A stretch of 64,000 bases of DNA from contig CANNGH010000009.1 in assembly GCA_947504115.1 (NCBI GenBank), positions 52,117-116,116 of the forward strand, given 5' to 3'. This DNA is from an uncultured Sedimentitalea sp. (lineage in GTDB: Bacteria > Pseudomonadota > Alphaproteobacteria > Rhodobacterales > Rhodobacteraceae). Shown piece after piece: positions 1-9,631 of the stretch. Every line of letters begins with the position of its first letter. Position 1 is the stretch's first letter. The notes beneath the pieces are model-generated. The model worked only from the letters and a program-made list of their open reading frames with translations. It searched no databases and was not told where the DNA came from. The translations under genes were made by a program, and so were the position numbers.

Positions 1-1480
1 AGTCGCGGAGGCGGGCACCGCAGGCTATGGCATTGCCGCGCTGACGCTCGCGGGTCTTTCAGGCGCGATCCTGCTGGTCATGGGCATTTTCCGCCTCGGG
101 TTTCTGGCGAATTTCCTGTCCCATCCCGTCATCGCCGGTTTCATCACGGCCTCGGGCATCCTGATCGCGGTCAGTCAGCTGCGCCATATACTGGGCGTCG
201 GCGGCGGCGGCAGCGCCCTGCCCCGGATGCTGGCCTCGCTGGCCGAAAGCATCGGCGATCTGAACATCCCGACCCTGATCCTCGGCGGGGCCGCGACGGC
301 GTTCCTGTTCTGGGTCCGCAAGGGGCTGAAGCCGCTTCTGGAAAAGATCGGCCTGAGCAGGGGCGCGGTCAGCATCCTGTCCAGGGCCGGGCCGGTTCTG
401 GCCATCGCCACCACCACCGGCGCGACGGCGATGTTCGGTCTGAACGACAAGGGCGTGGCGATTGTCGGCACCGTCCCGCAAGGCGTGCCGCCCCTGACGC
501 TGCCCGCCCTTGCGCCCGATCTGATCGGCGCGCTGCTTTTGCCGGCGGTGCTGATCTCGGTCATCGGTTTCGTCGAATCCATCTCGGTCGCGCAGACGCT
601 GGCGGCCCGGAAACGCCAGCGCATCGACCCGGATCAGGAACTGATCGGCCTTGGCGCGGCCAATATCGGGGCCGCGTTCACCGGCGGCTTTCCGGTCACG
701 GGCGGGTTTTCCCGCTCGGTCGTGAATTACGACGCCGGGGCGCAGACGCCCGCGGCCGGGGCCTACACCGCCGCGGGCCTGCTGGTCGCGTCGCTGTTCC
801 TGACACCGCTGATCCACTATCTGCCCAAGGCGACGCTGGCCGCGACGATCATCGTCGCCGTGCTGTCGCTGGTCGATCTGTCGATCCTCAAACGCACATG
901 GACCTATTCCAAGGCCGATTTCTCGGCCGTGTTCATCACCATCGCGCTCACGCTCGGCTTCGGCGTCGAGGTGGGCGTGTCGGCGGGCGTTGCGGTGTCG
1001 ATCCTGATCCACCTCTACCGGTCGTCGCGCCCCCACATGGCCGTGGTCGGGCGCGTTCCGGGGACCGAGCATTTTCGCAACATCGACCGCCACGAGGTCG
1101 AAACGCAGGACCACATCATATCCCTGCGCGTCGATGAAAGCCTCTATTTCGCCAACGCCCGGTTTCTGGAGGACCGCATCTACGACATGGTCGCCCGCCA
1201 GCCGGCGGTGCGCCACGTCGTGCTGATGTGCCCGGCGGTGAACGAGGTGGACATGAGCGCGCTGGAAAGCCTCGAGGCGATCAACACGCGCCTGCGCGAT
1301 CAGGACGTGCAGTTCCACCTGAGCGAGGTCAAGGGCCCGGTCATGGACCGGCTGGAACGCTCGCATTTTCTGTCCGAACTGACGGGCCAGGTCTTCCTGT
1401 CCCAGCATCTGGCGATCCAGACCCTGTCTGCCACGCCGGACCCCACCCACATTTCCGAAAAAGGAGCCATCCATGTCTGA
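1..1480 (+). CDS. SulP-family anion permease with C-terminal STAS domain (5' end outside the window)
   Basis: The frame is already open at base 2 (V-A-E-A-G-T-A-G), so the gene starts upstream and the ATG at base 80 is internal. The visible part has repeated hydrophobic segments, then a hydrophilic C-terminus from about base 1040. The latter looks like a STAS domain, with the core V-N-E-V-D-M-S-A-L-E-S-L near base 1240. SulP proteins are inner-membrane sulfate, bicarbonate or other anion transporters, and the STAS domain is a regulatory and assembly module. The stop overlaps the start of the next gene by 8 bp, so the two are probably translated together. Because the partner is a persulfide dioxygenase, which makes sulfite, movement of a sulfur oxyanion is a reasonable inference. 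The substrate cannot be read from the sequence. Confidence 0.85.
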   Translation, partial: VAEAGTAGYGIAALTLAGLSGAILLVMGIFRLGFLANFLSHPVIAGFITASGILIAVSQLRHILGVGGGGSALPRMLASLAESIGDLNIPTLILGGAATAFLFWVRKGLKPLLEKIGLSRGAVSILSRAGPVLAIATTTGATAMFGLNDKGVAIVGTVPQGVPPLTLPALAPDLIGALLLPAVLISVIGFVESISVAQTLAARKRQRIDPDQELIGLGAANIGAAFTGGFPVTGGFSRSVVNYDAGAQTPAAGAYTAAGLLVASLFLTPLIHYLPKATLAATIIVAVLSLVDLSILKRTWTYSKADFSAVFITIALTLGFGVEVGVSAGVAVSILIHLYRSSRPHMAVVGRVPGTEHFRNIDRHEVETQDHIISLRVDESLYFANARFLEDRIYDMVARQPAVRHVVLMCPAVNEVDMSALESLEAINTRLRDQDVQFHLSEVKGPVMDRLERSHFLSELTGQVFLSQHLAIQTLSATPDPTHISEKGAIHV

Positions 1481-2378
1481 TTATCAGCATTTCACCCGCC
1501 ACAGCCCGTCCACCGGTGCCGGCTCGCCCGATGTCTGGGGCATCTACGAGGCCGATACCGGCTCGATCCAGTATGTCATGGCCTGCCCGGAAACCAGGAA
1601 GGCCGCCGCGATCGACGTCGTGCTGAACTTCGACCCCGCATCGGCGCGCACCTCGAGCGAAAGCGCCGAGAAAGTGCTGGAGCTTGTCAAGGAAAACGGC
1701 CTCGATCTGGTGCATATCCTCGACACGCACCCCCATGCCGACCACCTGATGGCGGCGGCCTGGCTGAAGGAAAAAACCGGCCTGCCGAACGCCATCGGCG
1801 CGCGCACCAAAAAGATCGCCAGGCTTTGGCGCGAATACTACAACCTGCCGGACCTCGATCCCGACCCCTGTTTCGACACGTTCTTCAACGATGGCGACAG
1901 TTTCGACATCGGCAACCTGACCGTCACCGTCGAGCTTTCCACCGGTCATACGCTTGGCTCGATCAGCTATTTCGCGGGGGATGCCGGGTTCGTGCATGAC
2001 ACGCTGATGTATCCCGACAGCGGATCGTCGCGGGCGGATTTCCCCGGTGGCGACACGTCCGAACTGTGGGACAGCATCCAGTCGATCCTGTCGCGCCCGG
2101 ACGACACCCGCCTGTTCGTCGGTCACGATTATGGCAAGGGCGCGCGCACGGAACCCGCGTGGGAGGCGACGGTCGCCGAACACAAGGCCGACAACATCCA
2201 TGTCGGCGCCGGAACCGACAGGGCCAGTTTCATCAGGATCCGCGACGAACGCGACGCGACGCTCGGCCTGCCCGACCGGATGCTGCACGCGCTTCAGGTC
2301 AACCTGCGCGGCGGTGTCCTGCCGCCGCCCGAGGATGACGGGCACCGGTATTTCAAGATCCCGGCCAATCGGTTCTGA
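1473..2378 (+). CDS. Metallo-beta-lactamase-fold hydrolase, ETHE1/Blh-like persulfide dioxygenase
   Basis: 301 aa. The metal-binding motif D-T-H-P-H-A-D-H lies at residues 84-91. A downstream metal histidine is in S-T-G-H-T (about residue 150), and the last is in F-V-G-H-D-Y-G (about residue 214). The segment Y-P-D-S-G-S-S-R-A-D-F-P-G-G-D is characteristic of persulfide dioxygenases (ETHE1, CstB, Blh) and separates them from glyoxalase II. These enzymes use Fe(II) and O2 to oxidise glutathione persulfide to sulfite in sulfide detoxification. No rhodanese domain is fused. An AAAAAGGAG site just before the ATG and the 8-bp overlap with the SulP gene indicate one operon. It converges on glgC with 57 bp between the stops. 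Confidence 0.85.
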   Translation: MSDYQHFTRHSPSTGAGSPDVWGIYEADTGSIQYVMACPETRKAAAIDVVLNFDPASARTSSESAEKVLELVKENGLDLVHILDTHPHADHLMAAAWLKEKTGLPNAIGARTKKIARLWREYYNLPDLDPDPCFDTFFNDGDSFDIGNLTVTVELSTGHTLGSISYFAGDAGFVHDTLMYPDSGSSRADFPGGDTSELWDSIQSILSRPDDTRLFVGHDYGKGARTEPAWEATVAEHKADNIHVGAGTDRASFIRIRDERDATLGLPDRMLHALQVNLRGGVLPPPEDDGHRYFKIPANRF

Positions 2379-2435
2379 CGCCGATCCTCGAAACGCAGAC
2401 CCATCGTGCAGAAACGGCGGGCCCGGTGCGTCCCC

Positions 2436-3740
2436 TCATCGCGTGTGGCGAAACCGGATGGCACGCCCCGCCGGTTCGATTGCGGCGATGCGCGCCCCGG
2501 CCACATTGCGCCCCCGGTCGCGCCGGCGCCGCGACAGCATCGCCGGCGTCACCAGGATCGTGCCGGCGGGCGTGCGCCGGAACCAGCGCGCGTCCTCGGC
2601 GGGGTCTTCGCCGATCACCGTGCCGGGGTCGATCAGCGCGCCCGAGGCCACGATGCAGTTGCGCAGGCGGCTGCCCGCCCCGACCACGCTGCCCTGCATC
2701 AGCACCGATCCACGCAGATGCGCGGCGTTGCCGATCACGCTGTGCGAGGCGATGAAGGAGTGCGCGGCGTCGCGCGGTTCCAGCTCGCCCGTCAGCGTCT
2801 CGCTGGCCAGCGCGGCCACGCCGCCCAGAGCGGCCGGAAGCACCGGCCAGGACCGGTCCGCGCGCAGCACCTCGCGGCGCGAGCGCACCAGATCCAGATG
2901 CGCCTCGCGATAGGCGTCCAGCGTGCCGACATCGCGCCAATACGCCTCGGACCCCGGAACCGGATTTTCCAGACGATGCACCGCCGCACCGCCCGCGGCG
3001 ACGAAACCCGGCACCAGATCGAACCCGAAATCGTGGCGTGACTGATCATCGTTCATGTCGCTGATCAGCGCCGCGCGCAGGGCCTTCCAGCGGAAGATGT
3101 AGATGCCCATGCTGGCAAAGGATCGGGCGGGATCGTCGCGCATCGCCGGGGGATCGGCGGGCTTTTCCAGAAAGTCGGTGATCCGCCCGTTCGCATCGGC
3201 GGCGATGATGCCGAACGCGCTGGCCTTGGCGCGGGGCACGGCGGCGGCGGCGATGGTCAGGTCGGCGCCTATGGCCTGGTGGGTCTTCAGCATGTCGCCG
3301 TAATTCATGCGATAGACATGATCGGCGGCAAGGATCAGGACGTTTTCGGGCGACAGCGCGTCGATGCGCGCGATATTGGCCGCCACCGCCGCCGCCGTCC
3401 CGGCATAACCGTCGGCGGAATTGGTCACGACCGGGCCATAGCGCACGTCGATGGCGCCGCCCTGCCCTTCGAAGATCGGGTTCCAGAACCCGGCCAGCCG
3501 CCGGTGCAGGGTTTCGGGGCGGTATTGCGTCGCGGCCAGGATGTGCCGGACCCCGGAATTATGCGCATTGCCCAGGGCGAAATCCACGATCCGTGCGTGA
3601 TCCCCGAACCGGATCGCGGGTTTGCAGTCGTTTTTGGTCATTTCATAAAGCCGGCTGCCCTGCCCTCCGGCCAGAAGAATGGCCGGACAATCGGCCATGA
3701 CCTGTTGGTTCGCCCGAAAGGCGTTCGCGGAATGATGCAT
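2436..3740 (-). CDS. glgC: Glucose-1-phosphate adenylyltransferase (ADP-glucose pyrophosphorylase)
   Basis: 434 aa from the chosen start. It makes ADP-glucose, the donor for glycogen synthase, from glucose-1-phosphate and ATP. The N-terminus has the nucleotidyltransferase signature L-L-A-G-G-Q-G-S-R-L (residues 22-31), followed by K-P-A-I-R-F-G and R-I-V-D-F-A. The phrase D-H-V-Y-R-M-N-Y is also typical. The C-terminal third (S-V-I-G-N-A-A-H-L-R-G-S-V-L onward) reads as the left-handed beta-helix that carries allosteric sites. The frame extends 19 codons further upstream, but the ATG at 3740 is preceded by GGGGGAAA at proper spacing and gives the usual MHHSAN-type start. It lies 136 bp downstream of treY on the same strand. 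The only other glucan-precursor gene in the window is glgE, so this is one of two parallel feeds. Confidence 0.93.
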   Translation of the reverse strand: MHHSANAFRANQQVMADCPAILLAGGQGSRLYEMTKNDCKPAIRFGDHARIVDFALGNAHNSGVRHILAATQYRPETLHRRLAGFWNPIFEGQGGAIDVRYGPVVTNSADGYAGTAAAVAANIARIDALSPENVLILAADHVYRMNYGDMLKTHQAIGADLTIAAAAVPRAKASAFGIIAADANGRITDFLEKPADPPAMRDDPARSFASMGIYIFRWKALRAALISDMNDDQSRHDFGFDLVPGFVAAGGAAVHRLENPVPGSEAYWRDVGTLDAYREAHLDLVRSRREVLRADRSWPVLPAALGGVAALASETLTGELEPRDAAHSFIASHSVIGNAAHLRGSVLMQGSVVGAGSRLRNCIVASGALIDPGTVIGEDPAEDARWFRRTPAGTILVTPAMLSRRRRDRGRNVAGARIAAIEPAGRAIRFRHTR

Positions 3741-3876
3741 GATAATTTCCCCCTGAACCGGCCTGCCGTCAGGCATACCATCCATGTGCAAAAGCAACGT
3801 TCCGTGGCGTCAACCGGTTCCGGAAAATGGTTAATTTATTTGCCGGTTCCGAGGGCATCGGGCGGCGTCCGCGCGC

Positions 3877-6207
3877 TTACAGAATTGCGAACAGCGCGAC
3901 GGCACCGCTGGACAGGCTGTCCGCCTCCGCGCCCTCGGGCGGCCAGATCCGGGTTTCGCCGCTGCCTGCGCGCCGTGCCTCCGGCGCCAGCGGCGCACCC
4001 CGCGAGACCGATGCGCGCACGCCGTGCCCGTCCGGGCCCCGCCGGAACGCCAATGCGCCGGGCGGGGCGTCCAGCGGCGTGTAACCGCCATCGGCGAACA
4101 CCGCAGGATGATCGCGGCGCAGGGTCAGAACGGCGCGTGTCAGACCCAGCTTTTCGCGATCGAACGGCGCCAGCGTGGCGGCATCGTCCAGCGCGGTTTC
4201 CAGCCGGTCGAAATCGACCGCTTCGCGGTTGTCGGGGTCCGTCAGGCGATAATTGCCGATCTCGCAGCCCTGATAGATGTCGGGTATCCCCGGCAGCGTC
4301 AGTTTCAGCGCAAGCTGCGCCAATGAAAGCCGTTCGGCGGTGTGGGCGGCCCCGGCGGTTTCGTCGGGCAGCGTGGCAAAGGCGCGGGCCAGCGCGCGCG
4401 CATAAGACAGCGCAGCTTCCTCGTAAGCCTCGTCCGGATCCTGCCATGTGGTGCCTTCCTTGGCCTCGCGCATCGCCTTGGTGGCGTGGTCGCACAGCCG
4501 GTCGGCCAGATCGTCCGCCGCCCCGCCGCCGGGATGCATCGCCCAGAGCGATTGCACCAGATACCAGCGCAGGTTGGGATCGACCGCTTCCGCGCCCACG
4601 ATGCCGTTGGCCCGGTCGATCAGCGCCTCCATCGCGCCCGCGTGGTGGGTCAGGGCCGCAATGCGCATCCGCGCGTCTTCGGACCGCTTGGTGTCATGGC
4701 TCGATGTCAGGCTGAGACCGTGGGGCATGGCGCGCGCCCGGTCCTGCATCCGGCGGTGGAAGGTGGTGGCGTCTATGGCGGGCAGGTCCGGCTCCGCGCC
4801 GACCTCGTTCGCCGAGAGCAGGCGGTTATAGCGATAAAACGCCGTGTCCTCCTGCCCCTTGGCCATGACCGCGCCCGCCACCTGCTGAAACCGCAGGCGC
4901 AGCGCGTCGTTCGCGCCGTCAGGATCAAGCAGCGCGCGGCGCAGGACATCCAGCGGCCGGCGGTCGGGCAGCCCGGTCGCGGCCGCGTCGGCGGCGTCAG
5001 CCAGCGCGGCGATGTCGTCGGCGCTGGCGGTCGTGCCGTCCAGATAGGTGCGATACCGGCCCAGATGCGCGATCAGCGACAGGATCGCCTGCCGCCATGT
5101 CTCGGGGCCGTATTCGCGCGCCACCGGGTCACGCGCCACGACCGTCTCCACCAGCCCCTGCAAACGCCACAATTCGGCGGCCAGTTCGGTTTCCAGCATC
5201 CGGCGTTTGGCCGCGATGACGATGTCGCCGAACGCCGCCTGCCGCCCGGTTTCGCCGCGATAGAGCGCATCCAGCCGCCCCGCGCCGTCGCCATCGCTCA
5301 GCACCTGCCCGATATCGCGGGCCAGCACATAGCCGGTGGTGCCCGTCACCGGCCAGTCGGGCAGGCTTTCTCCCGGTGCGAGAATCTTTTCCAGCCAGAC
5401 GGGCGTTTCGGGCAGCCGCGCATGCAGGCGGCGCAGATAGGCGGCGGGATCGGCCAGCCCGTCGATATGGTCGATGCGCAATCCCGTCACCGCGCCCGAC
5501 TCCACCAGATCGAAGATCAGGCGATGCGCGTCCTCGAACACCGCGTCATCCTCGACCCGCAGGCCGATCAGGCCGGTGATGTTGAAGAAGCGGCGATGGG
5601 TGATCGCGTCACGCTCGCTGCGCCAGTGGCACAGGCGCCAGAACTGGCGGTCGTGCAGATCGCGGATCGCGGCGCGCTCGTTCAGGGGGGCGTCGGGCAT
5701 CGTTGCGGGGTCGAGCGGCACGCGCAAGGGGCCATGCACCAGAACCGGGCCGTCCGCGTCGCTTTCGACGGTGAAAGCGCCCTCGTCCAGCAGCTCCTCG
5801 AACGGCGCCTGCAGCATCGGCAGCGCCAGTCGCCGGTCGGGCAGGATGTCGAAATGGCGGATATAGCGGCTGTCGCGGCCATGGGCCAGCACGTCGCGCA
5901 GCCACGGGTTGTCCAGCGTGAAGGCGACATGGTTGGGCACGATGTCCAGAATGACCCCCATGCCCTGCGCCCGCGCCGCATCCGCCAGCCGGTCGAACCC
6001 GTCGCGCCCGCCCAGATCGGAATCGATCCGCGTGGGGTCGATCACGTCATAGCCATGGGTCGAGCCGGGCTGGGCGGCAAAGATAGGCGAGAGATACAGA
6101 TCGCCGATCCCCAGCCGCGCCAGATAGGGCAGCAGCCGTGTGGCGGCGGCAAAGTCCATCCCGTTGCGCAATTGCAGGCGATAGCAGGAGGATGGCAGGC
6201 GCGGCAT
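3877..6207 (-). CDS. treY: Malto-oligosyltrehalose synthase
   Basis: 776 aa, GH13 family. It isomerises the reducing-end alpha-1,4 bond of a maltodextrin to the alpha,alpha-1,1 bond of maltooligosyltrehalose. It starts with the TreY-type P-S-S-C-Y-R-L-Q-L and S-P-I-F-A-A-Q-P-G-S-T-H-G-Y-D. GH13 region I is D-I-V-P-N-H-V-A-F (88-96), region II is G-L-R-I-D-H-I-D-G-L (nucleophile Asp), the acid Glu is in V-W-L-E-K-I-L, and region IV is S-S-H-D-T-K-R-S-E-D. The C-terminal phrase L-P-G-I-P-D-I-Y-Q-G-C-E is typical. GGAGAGCGACA precedes the ATG. Its product is the substrate of TreZ (9628-11394), so trehalose can be made from glycogen in two steps. It is transcribed divergently from glgA. Confidence 0.94.
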   Translation of the reverse strand: MPRLPSSCYRLQLRNGMDFAAATRLLPYLARLGIGDLYLSPIFAAQPGSTHGYDVIDPTRIDSDLGGRDGFDRLADAARAQGMGVILDIVPNHVAFTLDNPWLRDVLAHGRDSRYIRHFDILPDRRLALPMLQAPFEELLDEGAFTVESDADGPVLVHGPLRVPLDPATMPDAPLNERAAIRDLHDRQFWRLCHWRSERDAITHRRFFNITGLIGLRVEDDAVFEDAHRLIFDLVESGAVTGLRIDHIDGLADPAAYLRRLHARLPETPVWLEKILAPGESLPDWPVTGTTGYVLARDIGQVLSDGDGAGRLDALYRGETGRQAAFGDIVIAAKRRMLETELAAELWRLQGLVETVVARDPVAREYGPETWRQAILSLIAHLGRYRTYLDGTTASADDIAALADAADAAATGLPDRRPLDVLRRALLDPDGANDALRLRFQQVAGAVMAKGQEDTAFYRYNRLLSANEVGAEPDLPAIDATTFHRRMQDRARAMPHGLSLTSSHDTKRSEDARMRIAALTHHAGAMEALIDRANGIVGAEAVDPNLRWYLVQSLWAMHPGGGAADDLADRLCDHATKAMREAKEGTTWQDPDEAYEEAALSYARALARAFATLPDETAGAAHTAERLSLAQLALKLTLPGIPDIYQGCEIGNYRLTDPDNREAVDFDRLETALDDAATLAPFDREKLGLTRAVLTLRRDHPAVFADGGYTPLDAPPGALAFRRGPDGHGVRASVSRGAPLAPEARRAGSGETRIWPPEGAEADSLSSGAVALFAIL

Positions 6208-6399
6208 TGTCGCTCTCCGGTGGTGCGGAACGGCCCGAGGCCGGTAACCATGTCATCGGCGCAACGTGCCGGATGACAGCCGGGTTCCCGTGGCCCGACA
6301 CAAGCGCTGCGCCGCCTTGCGGCATTGCCGCGCGGCGGGCCGGAACCTGCCGACGCTCTGGGCAGTTGGTCTTTCAGAAATCGCTCAGGGGGATACGCG
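6208..6399. promoter_or_regulatory. Divergent intergenic region between treY and glgA
   Basis: 192 bp separate the treY start from the glgA start, so promoters for both directions must lie here or upstream of them. I see no clear operator or sigma70 boxes. GGGGGAT directly precedes the GTG of glgA. Confidence 0.4.
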
Positions 6400-7869
6400 G
6401 TGAAGGTTCTGTCTGTTGCCTCCGAGATGTATCCGCTCATCAAGACCGGCGGGCTGGCCGACGTGACCGGCGCGCTGCCGCATGCGCTGCAGCGGCAGGG
6501 GGTGGACATGCGGGTGCTGCTGCCCGGCTATCCCGAAGTGCTGGAAACGGTCGAGCGGTGCGGCAAGGCGCGCGCCATGGATCTGCCGCTGGGCGCGGCG
6601 CAGGTGGAGCGGTGCAACGTCGATGGCGTCACCGTCTGGGTGCTGGATGCGCCCGACCTCTATGACCGGCCCGGCGGTCCCTATCTCGATCCCGAAGGCC
6701 GGGACCATCCCGACAACTGGAAACGCTTTGCCCTGCTGGCGCAGGCGGGCGCGCGGCTGGCGCAGGAGGGCGGACAGGGCTGGCGGCCCGACGTGGTGCA
6801 CGGGCATGACTGGCAGACGGGCCTTGTCGCCGCCTATCTGCGCGCCGCGGGCAGCGACATGCCGTGCGTGCACACGATCCACAACATCGCGTTTTCCGGG
6901 CGATATCCGGCGGCGATCTTTCCCAATCTCGGCCTGCCCGAGGGGTTTTTCGGCGTCGATGGCGTGGAATTCTACGGCGATGTCAGCTTTCTCAAGGCGG
7001 GGCTGGTCTTTGCCGATGCGATCACCACCGTCAGCCCCACCTATGCCGAGGAACTGACCCGGCCCGATTTCGGGCACGGGTTCGACGGGCTGCTGCGGGC
7101 GCGGGCGCAGGACTTCACCGGCATCCTGAACGGCATCGACACGCGCGAATGGAACCCCGAAACCGACCCGCTGCTGGAGCGGCAATATACCGTGCGCAGC
7201 CTCGGGCGGCGGCGCGTCAACCGGCGCTCGCTCTATACCGCGTTCGCGCTGGAGGATGACCGCCCGCTGGTCTCGGTGGTCAGCCGCCTGACCCACCAGA
7301 AGGGCATCGACATGGTGTTCGAGGCCGCCGACGAGATCGTCGCGCATGGCTTCAACCTGATCGTGCTGGGCACCGGCGAGCAGGAATACGAGGGTCTGGG
7401 ACTGGCCGCCGCGGGCCGTCATTCCGGGCGCATCGGCGTTCATATCGGCTATGACGAGGCGCTGGCCCACCGGATACAGGCGGGCACCGACGCGCTGCTG
7501 GTGCCCTCGCGGTTCGAACCCTGCGGGCTGACCCAGCTTTGCGCGCTGCGCTATGGCGCACTGCCGGTGGTCGCGCCGACCGGGGGGCTGGTGGATTCGG
7601 TGATCGACGCGACCCCGGCGGCGATGGCACGGGGGGTGGCGACGGGCATTCACCTGCGCGAAACCTCGCCCGCCGGGATCGTCGCGGCGCTGGACCGGCT
7701 GATGGCGATCCTGAACGACCGCCCCTGCCAGCTTCAGATGAAGCGCAACGCGATGAATACCGACGTGTCGTGGGAGACCAGCGCGGCACGCTACGCCGCG
7801 CTATACGCCGCGCTTACCGGAAACGGGGACGCGCCTGCGACAGCAGACCGGCGACCTTCTGAAAGGTGA
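6400..7869 (+). CDS. glgA: Glycogen synthase (ADP-glucose, GT5)
   Basis: 489 aa from a GTG at 6400 with GGGGGAT seven bases upstream; an ATG 75 bp earlier is in frame but lacks such a site. It transfers glucose from ADP-glucose to the non-reducing end of glycogen. The GT5 donor loop K-T-G-G-L-A-D-V is at about residues 15-22. The C-terminal GT-B half has S-V-V-S-R-L-T-H-Q-K-G and P-S-R-F-E-P-C-G-L-T-Q-L, then T-G-G-L-V-D-S-V. The KTGGL motif marks it as a true GT5 GlgA rather than a GT4 GlgM. Its last 56 bp overlap the convergent malQ. Confidence 0.94.
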   Translation: MKVLSVASEMYPLIKTGGLADVTGALPHALQRQGVDMRVLLPGYPEVLETVERCGKARAMDLPLGAAQVERCNVDGVTVWVLDAPDLYDRPGGPYLDPEGRDHPDNWKRFALLAQAGARLAQEGGQGWRPDVVHGHDWQTGLVAAYLRAAGSDMPCVHTIHNIAFSGRYPAAIFPNLGLPEGFFGVDGVEFYGDVSFLKAGLVFADAITTVSPTYAEELTRPDFGHGFDGLLRARAQDFTGILNGIDTREWNPETDPLLERQYTVRSLGRRRVNRRSLYTAFALEDDRPLVSVVSRLTHQKGIDMVFEAADEIVAHGFNLIVLGTGEQEYEGLGLAAAGRHSGRIGVHIGYDEALAHRIQAGTDALLVPSRFEPCGLTQLCALRYGALPVVAPTGGLVDSVIDATPAAMARGVATGIHLRETSPAGIVAALDRLMAILNDRPCQLQMKRNAMNTDVSWETSAARYAALYAALTGNGDAPATADRRPSER

Positions 7870-9631
7870 CGTTGGCGCGCAGATCCTCGATCGCGGTGGG
7901 GCTGCGCAATTGCCAGTTGGGATACTCCTCTTCCGAGGTGCCGGGAATGTTGGTGGCCGCCTGCGGCCCGACCAGATCCGCCAGTCGCGCCACCGCCAGC
8001 AGCGAAGGCGTGCGGGCCATGAACAGATGCGCCGCGCACAGGATCTCCGGCGGCAGGTCGGCGCCGTTTGCGGGGGCGTGGTCCAGAACGCCCGCCTTTT
8101 GCAGCGCGGCGACCAGATCGGTGCGCTCGCGCTGCCGGTCCTCGCGATGCCCGGCCGAGGTTTCGGGATCGACCAGACCGAACCGTTCGCGCTGCGCGAT
8201 GTCGTGGCCCTGCCACCAATCGGCCAGCGTCGGCAGATCATGGGTCGAAAGACAGGCCAGCGCGGATTCGGGATAGCGGCGCGGCGGCAGGAAGCCCCGC
8301 TCCGTCTGCTCGAAATAGAGCAGCCGGTAGGACAGGACGCGCGCCTGCGCCATCACCGCGCGAAAGCCGCGCGGGACCGAGCCGAGATCCTCGCCCACGA
8401 TGATGGCGCGGGCCTTGTGCGATTCCTCGGCCAGCACGCGCAGCATGTCGCGCGTGGGATAGCGCAGATACCCGCCCTCGCGCGCGCTCACGCCGTCGGG
8501 GATCAGGAACAATTGCCACAGCCCCATGGCGTGATCGACGCGCAGCGCCCCGGCATGGGCCAACTGGGCGCGGATCATGGCGCGGAAGGGGGCGAAATCC
8601 TGCGCCTCCAGCGCCTCGGGCGAGGGCGCGGCAAGGCCCCAATCCTGCCCGCCGGTCTGGAACAGGTCGGGCGGCGCACCCACACGCACGCCGCGCAGCA
8701 TGGTCTGCCCGCTCCACGAGGACGAGCCGTCGGGCGCGGCCCCCACCGCCAGATCAAGGTAAAGCCCGATGCGCATGCCCGCCGCGCGCGCCGCCTTCTG
8801 CGCGCGCGCAAGCTGGCGGTCGGCGATCCATTGCAGCCAGATGTGAAAGGCGATGTCGTCGCCCTGACGTCCGGCGAACGCATCCACGGCGGCGGTTTGC
8901 GGGCTGCGGTATTCCTCGGGCCAGCCATGCCAGCCCGCCCCCTGCCCCGCGCGCACCCTGTCGCCCGACAGCGCCTCGAACAGGGCGTGGTGGTAAAGGG
9001 CGCTGCCGCGCTCCTGCACGAAATCGTCGTGATCGGCGCGGGCGGCATCGTCGGCAAAGGGCGCGCGGGCGAATATCTCGCGCAGCGCGGCGGCTTTCAG
9101 CGCGCCGACGCGGCAGTAATCCACCCGGTCGGTCTCCCGCGCCGCCGTCAGATCGGGCGGCGCACCCGCGCCCGGCACCTCGTCCACCGCGATGTAGAGC
9201 GGGTTCAGGAAGCTGCGATGCGACGGCGCGAACGGGCTGCACCGGTCGGGCGCGGCCAGAAACAGCGCGTGCAGCGGGTTGACGCCGAGGAAATCCGCGC
9301 CCGCCTGCCCGGCGATGCCCGCCAGATCGGCCAGATCGCGGAAATCGCCGATCCCCCAGTTGCGGCCCGAGCGCAGTTCGTAAAGCTGGCAGAACAGCCC
9401 CCAGGCGGGCGCGCCCTCCAGCCACTCGGGCACGAAACAGCGCGCCGCGCCCGCCGTCAGCGTCCGCTCGGGCGCGGGGGTATCGGGGGCCGCGCCATTC
9501 GGATCCACCCCGAGGGCGGCCAGCAAGGCCCGACGGCTGGCCGCAGGAACCCGCCGCCGCATGCCATGCGCATCGGTATAGCCGGGCGGGATGCCGTGCC
9601 AGCGCGCCAGACGGTCCGGCCGCCCGCTCAT
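7814..9631 (-). CDS. malQ: 4-alpha-glucanotransferase (amylomaltase, GH77)
   Basis: 605 aa. It disproportionates malto-oligosaccharides, moving glucan units between chains and releasing glucose. The GH77 features seen are L-R-V-D-H-A-M-G-L (nucleophile Asp), I-I-V-G-E-D-L-G-S-V-P (acid/base Glu) and C-L-S-T-H-D-L-P-T-L (stabilising Asp). The frame is open for 51 codons upstream, but the ATG at 9631 overlaps the treZ stop as ATGA and gives the expected start MSGRPDRL. It is the last gene of the glgE-mak-glgB-glgX-treZ-malQ run. Its 3' end overlaps glgA tail-to-tail by 56 bp, so there is no room for a dedicated terminator between them. Confidence 0.92.
   Translation of the reverse strand: MSGRPDRLARWHGIPPGYTDAHGMRRRVPAASRRALLAALGVDPNGAAPDTPAPERTLTAGAARCFVPEWLEGAPAWGLFCQLYELRSGRNWGIGDFRDLADLAGIAGQAGADFLGVNPLHALFLAAPDRCSPFAPSHRSFLNPLYIAVDEVPGAGAPPDLTAARETDRVDYCRVGALKAAALREIFARAPFADDAARADHDDFVQERGSALYHHALFEALSGDRVRAGQGAGWHGWPEEYRSPQTAAVDAFAGRQGDDIAFHIWLQWIADRQLARAQKAARAAGMRIGLYLDLAVGAAPDGSSSWSGQTMLRGVRVGAPPDLFQTGGQDWGLAAPSPEALEAQDFAPFRAMIRAQLAHAGALRVDHAMGLWQLFLIPDGVSAREGGYLRYPTRDMLRVLAEESHKARAIIVGEDLGSVPRGFRAVMAQARVLSYRLLYFEQTERGFLPPRRYPESALACLSTHDLPTLADWWQGHDIAQRERFGLVDPETSAGHREDRQRERTDLVAALQKAGVLDHAPANGADLPPEILCAAHLFMARTPSLLAVARLADLVGPQAATNIPGTSEEEYPNWQLRSPTAIEDLRANVTFQKVAGLLSQARPRFR

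Noticed and set aside
59..1474. 471-codon open frame antisense to the SulP gene
   Set aside because: Low-complexity Arg/Asp/Gln-rich translation typical of antisense high-GC frames.
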